A DNA stretch of 64,000 nucleotides from Rhinopithecus roxellana. Taxonomy: Eukaryota; Chordata; Mammalia; Primates; Cercopithecidae. The notes under the pieces are model-generated. The model had not been told where the DNA came from. It searched no databases and saw nothing but the letters and a program-made list of their open reading frames with translations. Location: assembly GCF_007565055.1 (NCBI RefSeq), contig NC_044551.1, forward strand, positions 99,782,266 through 99,846,265, in the 5' to 3' direction. Positions within the stretch are counted from its first letter, which is position 1. Every line of letters starts with the position of its first letter. The position numbers were made by a program, and so were the translations under genes. Shown one piece after another: positions 34,765 through 44,705 of this stretch.

Positions 34765-35070
34765 GATAGAGGGAGAAGAGGAGCTGTGATGCAGACTTTT
34801 CAGCCTCAGCTCATCCCATGCGGAGCTCTGAAACTAACGTGTGGTCAGAGTTATCCCATGTTGGGTCCAAATGGCCGGACATATTCCCTTTTCTCCATCA
34901 ATCATTGGCTATGAGTGTGGCAGCTCTCTGCCACTGAAGTGCTTTCTGAAGAATTTGACAGCTAAAAGTAGTCTGCTAACAGCTTTCTCAGCAGTGAAGA
35001 CAGCATATCCTTCCTTAAGAGTATCTGAGTGGTGTATCTCTGTGTCTATCCTGCTATAGAAATAGAAACA
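34765..35070. other. About 300-bp insert in the old L1 3' UTR, unidentified
   Basis: The L1 UTR breaks off at about 34764 and resumes at about 35080 (GATCTTTTTGCTCAACATC). The intervening, more GC-rich stretch includes GGAGCTCTGAAACTAACG and GTGGCAGCTCTCTGCC. It could be an LTR or a SINE-like copy; I cannot name it. Confidence 0.4.
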
Positions 35071-35519
35071 CACAATATCTACTCTTCTATTTGATCTTTT
35101 TGCTCAACATCATGCTTATGAGATTTATCCATGTTGCTATGTGTAGCTGTAGTTCATTCATTCTTTTTGTTACGTAGTATTCTGTTTGAATATACTACCA
35201 ATTATGTATCCATTATATTATTAATGAATAATGGGGTATTTTCCGGTTTGTGGCTATTACAAGTGGTGCTTCTATGATGGTTACACAGTACACGTTTTTG
35301 ATGGTGAACATTTGCATGTGTTTATTTTGGTGACTGAATGTTGGTGGTTGGTAGTTAGGCATGTATACACAGGAATAGAATTAATGACTAATATGTGTAT
35401 ATATATGTTCAATTTCAGAGGATAATGCCAAGCAGTTTTTCAAAGTACATGGAAATTGTTCCACATTCTTCCTTGTCAGCAATTGGCATTGTCTCATCTT
35501 TTCCATTTCTAACTTTCTG

Positions 35520-35598
<79 letters not shown>

Positions 35599-35690
35599 TA
35601 CTGCATTAAGGTTTTGGTTTGTATTTCCCAAATGGTTAATAAAACTGGATCTTTTTAAAGAAAATTTTTTATTAAGCATTGAGATATTTT
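35071..35690 (-). mobile_element. Old L1 3' UTR and ORF2 end, part 2
   Basis: TGAGATTTATCCATGTTGCTATG, TGTAGCTGTAGTTCATTCATTC, TTTCAAAGTACATGG and AGGTTTTGGTTTGTATTTCCC continue the reversed L1M. Broken by a (TA)n(GA)n tract. Confidence 0.7.
35522..35600. repeat. Compound microsatellite (GT)(TA)n(GA)n
   Basis: About 14 TA units followed by about 20 GA units with one GGG interruption. It is likely to be polymorphic. Frames reading YIYIYI / RERERE / SLSLSL are artefacts of it. Confidence 0.95.
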
Positions 35691-35945
35691 ATTTTGTATA
35701 ATGTATTTTCAAGTTGGCTCCAACAATGGAAGGAAAATTCACTTGAAAGTAATTTATTAGGTTATTTCCATGAAAAGTGTTACCATCCTAGTAGGGTAGT
35801 AGGAGAGTGGAAAGGAAAAGAAGCTAAACAGTGATGGGATATCAAGCAATTTCCATAGAGGATGACTGGTTCAGAGCTCCTATAGAAAGTGTGTTTTCAC
35901 AAACCTAGATGGCATAGCCTACTACACACCTAGGCTGTAGGTTAT
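35691..35945. other. Spacer between two old L1 3' ends
   Basis: 35895-35945 (AACCTAGATGGCATAGCCTACTACACACCTAGG) is a well-known ancient repeat motif that I cannot assign to a named family. Nothing else seen. Confidence 0.35.
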
Positions 35946-36535
35946 CGTCTCATTTCCTCCTGGCTTCCCTGTAACCACTGTTGTTCTCCATCTCCGTATG
36001 TTTAACTTTTTTGTAAGATTCTACATATAAGTGAGATCGTACAATATTTTTCTTTCTGTGTCAGATTTATTTCTTTTAGCATAATGTCTTCTAGGCTTAT
36101 CCACATTGTGGCAAATGGCAAGATCTTATTGTTTTTAGGACTGAATAATATTCCACTATGTGCGCACGTGCGCGCACGCGCCCACACACACACACACACA
36201 CACCATATACCACACACACACAAACACACACTCCACAGTCTCTGTCCATTTATTCATCTGCAACCACTAAGGTCTTCTTGGCTTTTGTGAATAATGCCAC
36301 AATGAACATGAGAGTGCAGATATGTTTACAAGATTGCAAGGTGATGATTTTATTTCCATTGGGTATATGACCAGATGAGGGAATGCTTGGTCATGTGGTA
36401 GTTCTATTTTTAGTTTTTATAAAAAATTTCCATACTGTTTTTCCATAATCACTGTAACAATCTACATTTCTACCAATGTGATACAAGAGTTCTCTTTTCT
36501 CCACACCTTAACCAACATTTGCTATCTTTTGACTT
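35946..36535 (-). mobile_element. Host old L1 (L1MA-like), 3' end
   Basis: Reverse-strand 3' UTR and ORF2 end: CTCCATCTCCGTATGTTTAAC, ACATATAAGTGAGATCGTAC, TTAGCATAATGTCTTC, TTCATCTGCAACCAC, CCACACCTTAACCAACATTTGC. It is interrupted at 36535 by the full-length L1PA. The same host copy resumes at 42701, 45245 and onward to about 49500. Confidence 0.8.
36155..36231. repeat. Alternating purine-pyrimidine tract (GC/AC-rich)
   Basis: TGTGCGCACGTGCGCGCACGCGC followed by (CA)n with minor breaks, about 75 bases. This is a candidate Z-DNA-forming run, within the host L1 3' UTR. Confidence 0.85.
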
Positions 36536-36757
36536 TTTTTAAAATTTATTTTTATTGTACTTTAAGTTCTAGGGTACATGTGCACAATGTGCAGGTTTGA
36601 TACATAAGTATACATGTGCTGTGTTGGTTTGCTGTACCCATCAAGTCGTCATTTACATTAGGTATTTCTCCTAATGCTATCTTTCCCCCAGCTCCCCACC
36701 CCCTGACAGGCCCCAGTGTGTGATATTCCCCACCCTGTGTCCAGGTGATCTCATTGT

Positions 36758-39700
36758 TCAATTCACACCTACGAGTGTGAAAATGTGGTGTTTGGTTTTC
36801 TGTCCCTGTGATAGTTTGCTGAGAATGATGGTTTCCAGCTTCATCCATGTACCTGCAAAGGACATGAACTCATCCTTTTTTATGGCTGCATAGTATTCCA
36901 TGGTGTGTATGTGCCACATTTTCTTAATCCAGTCTGTCATTGATGGACATTTGGGTTGGTTCTGAGTCTTGGCTATTGTGAATAGTGCTGCAATAAACAT
37001 ACATGTGCATGTGTCTTTATAGTAGCATGATTTATAATCCTTTGGGTATATACCCAATAATGGGATGGCTGGGTCAAGTGGCATTTCTAGTTCTAGATCA
37101 TTGAGGAATTGCCACACTGTCTTCCATAATTTTTGAACTAATTTACATTCCCACCAATAGTGTAAAAGTGTTCCTATTTCTCCACATCCTCTCCAGCATC
37201 TGTTGTTTCCTGACTGTTTAATGATCGCCATTCTAACTGGTGTGAAATGGTATCTCATTGTGGTTTTGATTTGCATTTCTCTGATGACCAGTGGTGATGA
37301 GCATTTTTTCATGTGTCTGTTGACTGCATAGATGTCTTTTTTTGAGAAGTGTCTGTTCATATCATTTGCTCAATTTTTGATGGGGTTATTTGTTTTTTTC
37401 ATATAAATTTGTTTGACTTCTTTGTAGATTCTGGATATTAGACTTTTATCAGATGGGTAGATTGCAAAATTTTTCTCCCGTTTTGTAGGTTGCCTGTTCA
37501 TTCTGATGGTAGCTTCCTTTGCTGTGCAGAAGCTCCTTAGTTTAATTAGATCCCATTTGTCTATTATGAGTTTTGTTGCCATTGCTTTTGGTGTTTTAGT
37601 CATGAAGTCCTTGCCCATGCCTATGTCCTGAATGGTACTGCCTAGGTTTTCTTCTAGGGTTTTTATGGTTTTAGGTCTAACATTTAAGTCTTTAATCCAT
37701 CTTGAATTAATTTTTGTATAAGGTATAAGGAAGGGATCCAGTTTCAGCTTTCTACATATGGCTAGCCAGTTTTCCCAGCACCATTTATTAAATAGGGAGT
37801 CCTTTCCTCATTTCTTGTTTTTGTCAGGTTTGTCAAAGACCAGATGGTTGTAGATGTGTGGTATTATTTCTGAGGACTCTGTTCTGTTTCATTGGTCTAT
37901 ATATCTGTTTTGGTACCAGTACGATGCTGTTTTGGTTACTGTAGCCTTGTAGTATAGCTTGAAGTCAGGTAGCGTGATGCCTCCTGCTTTGTTCTTTTGA
38001 CTTAGGATTGTCTTGTCAATGTGGGCTCTTTTTTGGTTCCATATGAACTTTAAAGTAGTTTTTTCCAATTCTGTGAAGAAAGTCATTGGTAGCTTAATGG
38101 GGATGGCACTGAATCTATAAATTACCTTGGGCAGTATGGCCATTTCCATGATATTGATTCTTCCTATCCATGAGCATGGAATGTTCTCCCATTTGTTTGT
38201 ATCCTCTTTTATTTCACTGAGCAGTGGTTTGTAGTTCTCCTTGAAGAGTTCCTTCACATCCCTTGTAAGTTGGATTCCTAGGTATCTTATTCTGTTTGTA
38301 GCAATTGTGAATGGGAGTTCACTCATGATTTGGCTCTCTGTTTGTCTGTTATTGGTGTATAGGAATGCTTGTGACTTTTGCACATTGATTTTGTATCTTG
38401 AGACTTTTCTGAACTTGCTTATCAGCTTAAGGAGATTTTGGGCTGAGACGATGGGGTTTTCTGAATATACAGTCATGTCATCTGCAAACAAGGACAATTT
38501 GACTTCTTGTTTTCCTAATTGAATACACTTTATTTCTTTCTCTTGCCTGATTGCCCTGGCCAGAACTTCCAATACTATGTTGAATAGGAGTGGTGAGAGA
38601 GGGCATCCCTGTCTTGTGCCAGTTTTCAAAGGGAATGCTTCCAGTTTTTGCCCATTCAGTATGATATTGGCTGTGGGTTTGTCATAAATAGCCCTTATTA
38701 TTTTGAGATATATTCCATCAATACCTAGTTTATTGAGAGTTTTTAGCATGAAGGGCTGTTGAATTTTGTCAAAGGCCTTTTCTGCATCTATTGAGATAAT
38801 CATGTGGTTTTTGTCTTTGGTTCTGTTCATACGCTGGATTGCGTTTATTGATTTGCATATGTTGAACCAGCCTTGCATCCCAGGGATGAAGCCCACTTGA
38901 TCATGGTGGATAAGCTTTTTGATGTGCTGCTGGATTCGGTTTGCCAGTATTTTATTGAGGATTTTTGCATCGATGTTCATCAGGGATATTGGCCTAAAAT
39001 TCTCTTTTTTTATTGTGTCTCTGCCAGACTTTGGTATCAGGATGATGTTGGCCTCATACAATGAGTTAGGGAGGATTCCCTCTTTTTCTATTGATTGGAA
39101 TAGTTTCAGAAGGAATGGTACCAGCTCCTCCTTCTACCTCTAGTAGAATTTGGCTGTGAATTCGTCTGGTCCTGGACTTTTTTTGGTTGGTAGGCTATTA
39201 ATTATTGCCTCAATTTCAGAGCCTGCTATTGGTCTATTCAGGGATTCAGCTTCTTCCTGGTTTAGTCTTGGGAGAGTGTAAGTGTCCAGGAATTTATCCT
39301 TTCTTCTAGATTTTCTAGTTTATTTGCATAGAGGTGTTTATAGTATTCTCTGATGGTAGTTTGTATTTCTGTGGGATCAGTGGTAATATCGCCTTTATCA
39401 TTTTTTATTGCATCCATTTGATTCTTCTCTCTTTTCTTCTTTATTAGTCTTGCTAGTGGTCTATCAATTCTGTTGATCTTTCAAAAAACCAGCTCCTGGA
39501 TTCATTGATTTTTTGAAGGGATTTTTGTGTCTGTATCTCTTTCAGTTCTGCTCTGATCTTAGTTATTTCTTGCCTTCTGCTAGCTTTTGAATGTGTTTGC
39601 TCTTGCTTGTCTAGTTCTTTTAATTGTGATGTTAGGGTGTCAATTTTAGATCTTTCTTGCTTTCTCTTGTGGGCATTTAGTGCTATAAATTTCCCTCTAC

Positions 39701-40588
39701 ACACTGCTTTAAATGTGTCCCAGAGATTTTGGTACATTGTGGCTTTGTTCTCATTGGTTTCAAAGAACATCTTTATTTCTGCCTTCATTTTGTTGTTTAC
39801 CCAGTAGTCACTCAGGAGCAGGTTGTTCAGTTTCCACGTAGTTGTGTGGTTTTGAGTGAGTTTCTTAATCCTGAGTTCTAATTTGATTGCACTCTGGTCT
39901 GAGAGACAGTTTGTTGTGATTTCTGTTCTTTTATATTTGCTGAGGAGTTCTTTACTTCCAATTATGTGGTCAGTTTTAGAATAAGTGTGATGTGGTGCTG
40001 AGAAGAATGTATATTCTGTTGATTTGGGGTGGAGAGTTCTGTAGCTTTCTCTGTTAGGTGTGCTTGGTGCAGAGTTGAGTTCAATTCCTGGATATCCTTG
40101 TTAACCCTGTCTTGTTGATCTGTCTAATATTGACAGTGTGGTGTTAAAATCTCCCATTATTATTGTGTGGGAGTCTAAGTCTCTTTGTAGGTCTCTAAGG
40201 ACTTGCTTTATGAATCTGGGTGCTCCTGTATTGGGTGCATATATATTTAGGATAGTTAGCTCTTCCTGTTGAATTGATCCCTTTACCATTATGTAATGGC
40301 CTTCTTTGTCTCTTTTGATCTTTGCTGGTTTAAAGTCTGTTTTATCAGAGACTCGGATTGCAACCTGTGCTTTTTTTTTTTTTTTGCTTTCCATTTGCTT
40401 GGTAGATCTTCCTCCATCCCTTTATTTTGAGCCTATGTGTGTCTTTGCATGTGAGATGAGTCTCCTGAATACAGCACACTGATGGGTCTTGCCTCCGTAT
40501 CCAGTTCTCCATTCTGTGTCTTTTAATCGGGGCATTTAGCCCATTTACATTTAAGGTTGATATTTATGTGTGGACTTGATCCTGCCAT
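36758..40588 (-). pseudogene. L1 ORF2p (endonuclease / reverse transcriptase), broken
   Basis: ORF2p nicks target DNA and reverse-transcribes L1 RNA. The ATG at 40588 and the stop at 36758 give about 1277 codons, the normal size. Visible domains: endonuclease with a GDFN motif (40101-40394); reverse transcriptase at 37889-39061, with IDAEKAFD, RQGCPLSP and catalytic FADD at residues 91-98, 150-157 and 192-195 of that open segment; and the C-terminal Cys/His knuckle C-x3-C-x7-H-x4-C at residues 55-72 of the 36758-37360 segment. Lesions: a 2-base deletion a few codons after the ATG; an expanded A-run at 40371-40385; a 2-base loss near 40105; a 1-base loss near 39478; Gln and Tyr codons changed to TAG at about 39135-39143; and two Trp codons changed to TGA at 37886-37888 and about 37367-37369. 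Confidence 0.93.
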
Positions 40589-40651
40589 TATGATATTAAC
40601 TGGTTATTTTGCTCATTAGTTGATGCAGTTTCTTCCTAGCCTCGATGTTCT

Positions 40652-41668
40652 TTACATTTTGGCATGTTTTTGCAATGGCTGGTACCGGTTGTTCCTTTCC
40701 ATGTTTAGGGCTTCCTTCAGGGTCTCTTGTAAGGCAGGCCTGGTAGTGACAAAATCTCTAAGTATTTGCTTATCTGTAAAGGATTTTATTTCTCCTTCAC
40801 TTATGAAACTTAGTTTGGCTGGATATGAAATTCTGGGTTTAAAATTCTTTTCTTTAAGAATGTTGAATATTGGCCCCCACTCTCTTCTGACTTGTAGAGT
40901 TTCTGCCGAGAGATCTGCTGTTAGTCTGATGGGCTTCCCTTTGTGGGTAACCCGACCTTTCTCTCTGGCTGCCCTTAAGATTCTTTCCTTCATTTCAATT
41001 TTGGTGAATCTGGCAATTATGTGTCTTGGAGTTGCTCTTCTCGAGGAGTATCTTTGTGGCGTTCTCTGTATTTCCTGAATTTGAATGTTGGCCTGCCCTA
41101 CTAGGTTGGGGAAGTTCTCCTGGATAATATCCTGCAGAGTGTTTTCCAACTTGGTTCCATTCTCCCTGTCACTTTCAGGTACACCAATCAGACGTAGATT
41201 TGGGTTTTTCACATAATCACATATTTCTTTGATGCTTTGTTCATTTCTTTTTAGTCTTTTTTCTCTAAACTTCTCTTCTCCCTTCATTTCATTCGTTTGA
41301 TCTTCAATCACTGGTACTCTTTCTTCCAGTTGATCAAGTCAGTTCCTGAAGCTTGTGCATTTGTCATGTAGTTCTCATGTCATGGTTTTCATCTCTTTCA
41401 GGTCATTTATTGACTTCTCTGCATTGTTCATTCTACTTATCCATTCGTGAAATCTTTTTTCAAGGTTTTTAGTTTCTTTGGACTGGGTTCGTCGTTCCTC
41501 CTTTAGCTCTGAGAAGTTTGATCGACTGAAGCCTTCTTCTTTCAACTCGTCAAAGTCATTCTCCATCCAGCTTTGTTCCATTGCTGGTGAGGAGCTGCGT
41601 TCCTTTGGAGGGAGAGAGGCGCTCTGATTTTTTGAATTTTTAGCTTTTCTGCCCTGCTTTTTCCCCAT
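40652..41668 (-). pseudogene. L1 ORF1p (RNA-binding chaperone), two stops
   Basis: ORF1p coats L1 RNA as a trimer. The span is exactly 339 codons (338 residues plus stop), the size of the human protein, with no frameshift. The N-terminal basic region and coiled-coil start occupy 41375-41668. A TGA ends that segment, and a second in-frame TGA follows about 12 codons later. The remaining coiled coil, RRM (RLIGVPESD region) and C-terminal domain stay open from 41311 to 40652. The stops lie in the coiled coil, so any product would lack the RNA-binding half. Confidence 0.93.
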
Positions 41669-42700
41669 CTTTGTGGTTTTATCTGCCTTTGGTCTTTGAT
41701 GATGGTGACGTACAGATGGGGTTTTGGTGTGGATGTCCTTTCTGTTTGTTAGTTTTCCTTCTAACAGTCAGGACCTTCAGCTGCAGGTCTTTTGGAGTTT
41801 GCTTGAGGTCTACTCCAGACCCTGTTTGCCTGGGTATCAGCAGCGGAGGCTGCAGAAGAGAGAATATTGCTGAACAGGAAGTGTTGCTGTCTGATTGTTG
41901 CTCTGCAAGCTTTGTCTCAGAGGTGTACCCATCCGTGTGAGGTGTGAGGTGTCAGTCTGCCCCGAATAGGGGATGTCTCCCAGTTAGGCTACATGGGAGT
42001 CAGGGACCCCCTTGGACAGGGAGTGTGTCCTTTCTTAGATCTCAACCTCCGTGCTAGGAGAATCACTAGTCTCTTCAAAGCTGTCAGACAGGGACATTTA
42101 CATCTACAGAGGTTTCTGCTGCTTTTTGTTTAGCTATGCCCTGTCCCCAGAGGTGCAGTCTACAGAGGCAGGCAGGTCTCCTGGAGCTGTGGTGGGCTCC
42201 ATCCAGTTCGAGCTTCCAGGCCACTTTGTTTACCTACTTAAGCCTCAGTAATGTTGGACGCGTCTCCCCCAGCCTCACTGCTGCCTTGCAGTTAGATCTC
42301 AGACTGCTGTGCTAGCAATGAGGGAGGCTCCATGGGCATGGGACCCTCTGAGCCCGGTGTGGGATATAATCTCCTGGTGTGCCATTTGCTAAGACCCTTG
42401 GTAAAGTGCAGTATTAGGGTGGGAGTTACCTGATTTTCCAGGTGTTGTGTGTCTCAATTTTCCTTGGCTAGGAAAAGGAATTCCCTTCCCCATTGCGCTT
42501 CACGGGTGAGGCAATGCCTCACCCTGCTTTTGTGCTCGCTGGTTGAGCTGCACCCACTGTCCTGCACCGACTGTCTGACACGCCCCAGTCAGACGAACCC
42601 AGTACCTCAGTTGGAAATGCAGAAATCACCCATCTTCTGTGCCACTCATGCTGGGAACTGGAGGCTGGAGCTGTTCCTATTCGACCATCTTGGCACCCTC
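41669..42700 (-). promoter_or_regulatory. L1 5' UTR: internal sense promoter and opposite-strand promoter region
   Basis: By family knowledge this region carries the pol II sense promoter with a YY1 site near the start. The minus strand near 42690 reads CCAAGATGG, the core of that site. The antisense promoter would read into the plus strand, toward the flank at 42.7 kb. The region is about 120-130 bases longer than in L1HS, the extra lying between the ORF0 start and ORF1. This agrees with keeping the 129-base block known from L1PA3-PA6 that KRAB zinc-finger protein ZNF93 recognises. Activity is not shown by sequence. Confidence 0.7.
42251..42295 (+). pseudogene. L1 ORF0 start, truncated by a stop at codon 15
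   Basis: ORF0 is a short primate-specific frame on the antisense strand of the L1 5' UTR. Here an ATG at 42251, about 450 bases from the L1 5' end as in human L1, opens a frame of 14 codons rich in Pro/Ser/Leu. It ends in TAG (42293-42295), where human copies read TTG. The product is therefore reduced from about 70 to 14 residues. The splice donor used for chimeric ORF0 transcripts was not evaluated. Confidence 0.6.
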
Positions 42701-44104
42701 TGTTGTTTCTTTTCTTATGCAGATGCTTTTTAGTTTGTTGTAGTTCCATATTTTTATTTTTGTTTTTGTTGCCTGAGTTTTCAGTATGGTACCAAAAAAA
42801 TCATTGCTGAGGTCAATGTTCAGATGATTTTCCCCTGTGTTCTCTTTTATGAGTTTCATAGTTTCTGGTCTTATATTTAAATCTGCATTCCATTTTTAGT
42901 TGATTTTTGTGTATGGTATAAGGTAAAGGTTCAATTTCTTTCTTTTGCATGTGGAAATCCAGTTTTCCCAGCACCATTTATCGAAAAGACAATCCTCCAT
43001 GTGTCTTCTTGGTGTTCTGGTAAAAAAAAAAAGTTGACCATTTATGTTTGGATTTATTTCTGGGTCTCTGTCCTATTCTACTCATCTTTGTGTCTGTTTT
43101 TATGCCAGTATGATATTGTTTTGATTACTGTAGCTTTGTAATATAGTTTTAAATAAGTGTGATGCCTACAACTTTGTGTTTTTTTTCCCCCCCGCAGAAT
43201 GGTTTTGGCCATTTGGGGACTTGTATGCTTCCATATAAACTTTAGTATTGCTTTTCTATTTCTGTGGACAATGTCATTGAGATTTTGATAGGAATTGCTT
43301 TGAATCTGTTTATTGCTTTGGGTAGTATGAATATTTTAACGATATTCTTCCAATCCATGAAAACAAGATACCTTTCCTGTACATTTATTTATTTCATCTT
43401 TAATTTCTTTTATTAGTGCTTTATAGTTTTCAGTATACAGGTCTTCTACCTCCTTGGTTAAATGTATTTTTAAAAAATGTTTTGGTTTTCATTTTAAGTG
43501 GGATTGTTTTATTGATTTCTTTTTCAGCTACGTCAGTATTTGTGTATTAAAATGCTCCTGATTTCTTTGTGTGAGTTTTGTATTCTGCAACTTTCCTTAA
43601 TTTGCTTATTAGTTCTAGCAGTTTTTTGTTGTGAAATCCTTGCAGTTTTATACATATAGAATCATGTCATCTACAAATAGAGGTAATTTTAATTCCTTCT
43701 TTCTGATTTAAATGCCCTTTTTATATATTTTTTCTAATGTGATTGCTCTTGCTAGGACTTCCAGTAGTATGTTGAATAGAAGTGGCAAGAGTAGACATCC
43801 TTGCCTTGTACCAGGTCGTCATGGAAAAGCTTTTAGTTTTTCCCCCTTGATTATAATGTTAGTTGTAGAGTTTTCATAAATGGCCTTTATTATGTTGGAG
43901 AAATTTCTTTGTTTGCCTAATCTGTTAAGAATTTTTATCAAGAAAGGATTTTAGACTTTGCCAAATGCTTTTTCTGTATGAATTGAGAAAATTATGTGTT
44001 TTGTTATCTTTTGTTCTGTAAATGTGATGTATCACAGTGATTTTCATATGTTAAACCAGTCTCACATGTCAGAGGTAAATCCCACTTTGTCATGATGTAT
44101 ATTC
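42701..44104 (-). mobile_element. Host old L1, ORF2 C-terminal half
   Basis: Reverse ORF2: TTCTTATGCAGATGCTTTTTAG, CAGCACCATTTATCG, GTTTTGATTACTGTAGC, GGAATTGCTTTGAATC, ATGTTGAATAGAAGTGGCAAGAG, CTTGTACCAGG. It resumes after the L1PA with about 285 bases lost. All frames are broken. It ends at about 44104 at the next insertion. Confidence 0.82.
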
Positions 44105-44540
44105 TTTTTTAATTTTTATTTGTATTTCAGTAGTTTTGGGGGAAAAGGTAGTGTTTAGTTGCGTGGAAAATTTCTTCAGTGGGTAATTTCTGCGATTTTG
44201 GTGCACCCATCAATGAAGCAGCATACTCTGTATCCTGTGTGTAGTCTTTTATCCCTCACCTCCTTCCCATCCTTCCCCCACCCCGAGTCCCCAAAGTCCA
44301 TTATATCATTCTTATGCCTTTGTGTCCTCATGGCTTAGCTCTCGCTTATAAGTGAGAACATACAACATTTGATTTTCCATTCCTCATCTACTTCACTTAG
44401 AATAATGGTCTCCAGCTACATCTAGGTTGCTGCAAATGCCATTATTTCATTCCTTTTTATGGGTGAGTAGTATTCCATGGTGTGTGTGTGTGTGTGTGTG
44501 TATATACACACATCATTAGGACTAATTTCTTTCCATTGGC
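44105..44540 (-). mobile_element. Inserted L1 (L1PB/L1PA15-like) 3' end
   Basis: TTTTTTAATTTTTATTTG (reversed tail), TGGTGCACCCATCAATGAAGC, ATCCCTCACCTCCTTCCC, CTTATAAGTGAGAACATAC and TATTCCATGGTGTGTGTG are the reversed 3' UTR and ORF2 end. It is followed to the right by a minisatellite and then by an L1 5' UTR in the same orientation. ORF1 and nearly all of ORF2 are missing between. Confidence 0.75.
44479..44508. repeat. (TG)n microsatellite
   Basis: GTGTGTGTGTGTGTGTGTGTATATACACACA, arising in the L1 3' UTR at the site where this family usually carries TG/TA repeats. Confidence 0.85.
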
Positions 44541-44562
44541 ATGATATATATTATATTATATA

Positions 44563-44705
44563 TATTACATATATTATACGTATTTTATATATGTTACATA
44601 TATTATACGTATTTTATATATGTTACATATATTATACGTATTTTATATATGTTACATATATTATACGTATTTTATATATGTTACATATATATATAAAAAT
44701 ATATA
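44563..44705. repeat. 29-bp AT-rich minisatellite, about 4.9 copies
   Basis: Unit starts at 44563, 44592, 44621, 44650 and 44679 (period exactly 29), with core TGTTACATATATTATACG. Copies 2-4 look identical; the last decays into (TA)n. The 79-residue Ile/Tyr-rich frame across it is an artefact. Confidence 0.93.

Larger units (their letters stand above)
36536..42700 (-). mobile_element. Full-length L1PA-type LINE-1, defective
   Basis: The element runs from its 3' end (A-rich tail and AGTACAATAAAAATAAATT, 36536-36560) to its 5' end (minus strand GGGTGCCAAGATGGTCGAATAGG, about 42700), about 6.15 kb. Parts: 5' UTR 41669-42700, ORF1 40652-41668, a 63-base spacer, ORF2 36758-40588 and 3' UTR 36536-36757. 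The 5' UTR is about 1,030 bases, longer than the about 910 of human L1HS. Damage to both ORFs makes it incapable of autonomous movement. It lies inside an older L1 of the same orientation. No target-site duplication is visible; about 285 bases of the host L1 are missing between the flanks. Confidence 0.95.

Noticed and set aside
35395..35658. Frame with (YI)n(RE)n repeats
   Set aside because: Pure translation of the TA/GA microsatellite.
37889..39061. Long open frame with intact-looking reverse transcriptase
   Set aside because: It is a segment of the broken L1 ORF2, ended by a Trp-to-TGA change. It is not an independent gene.
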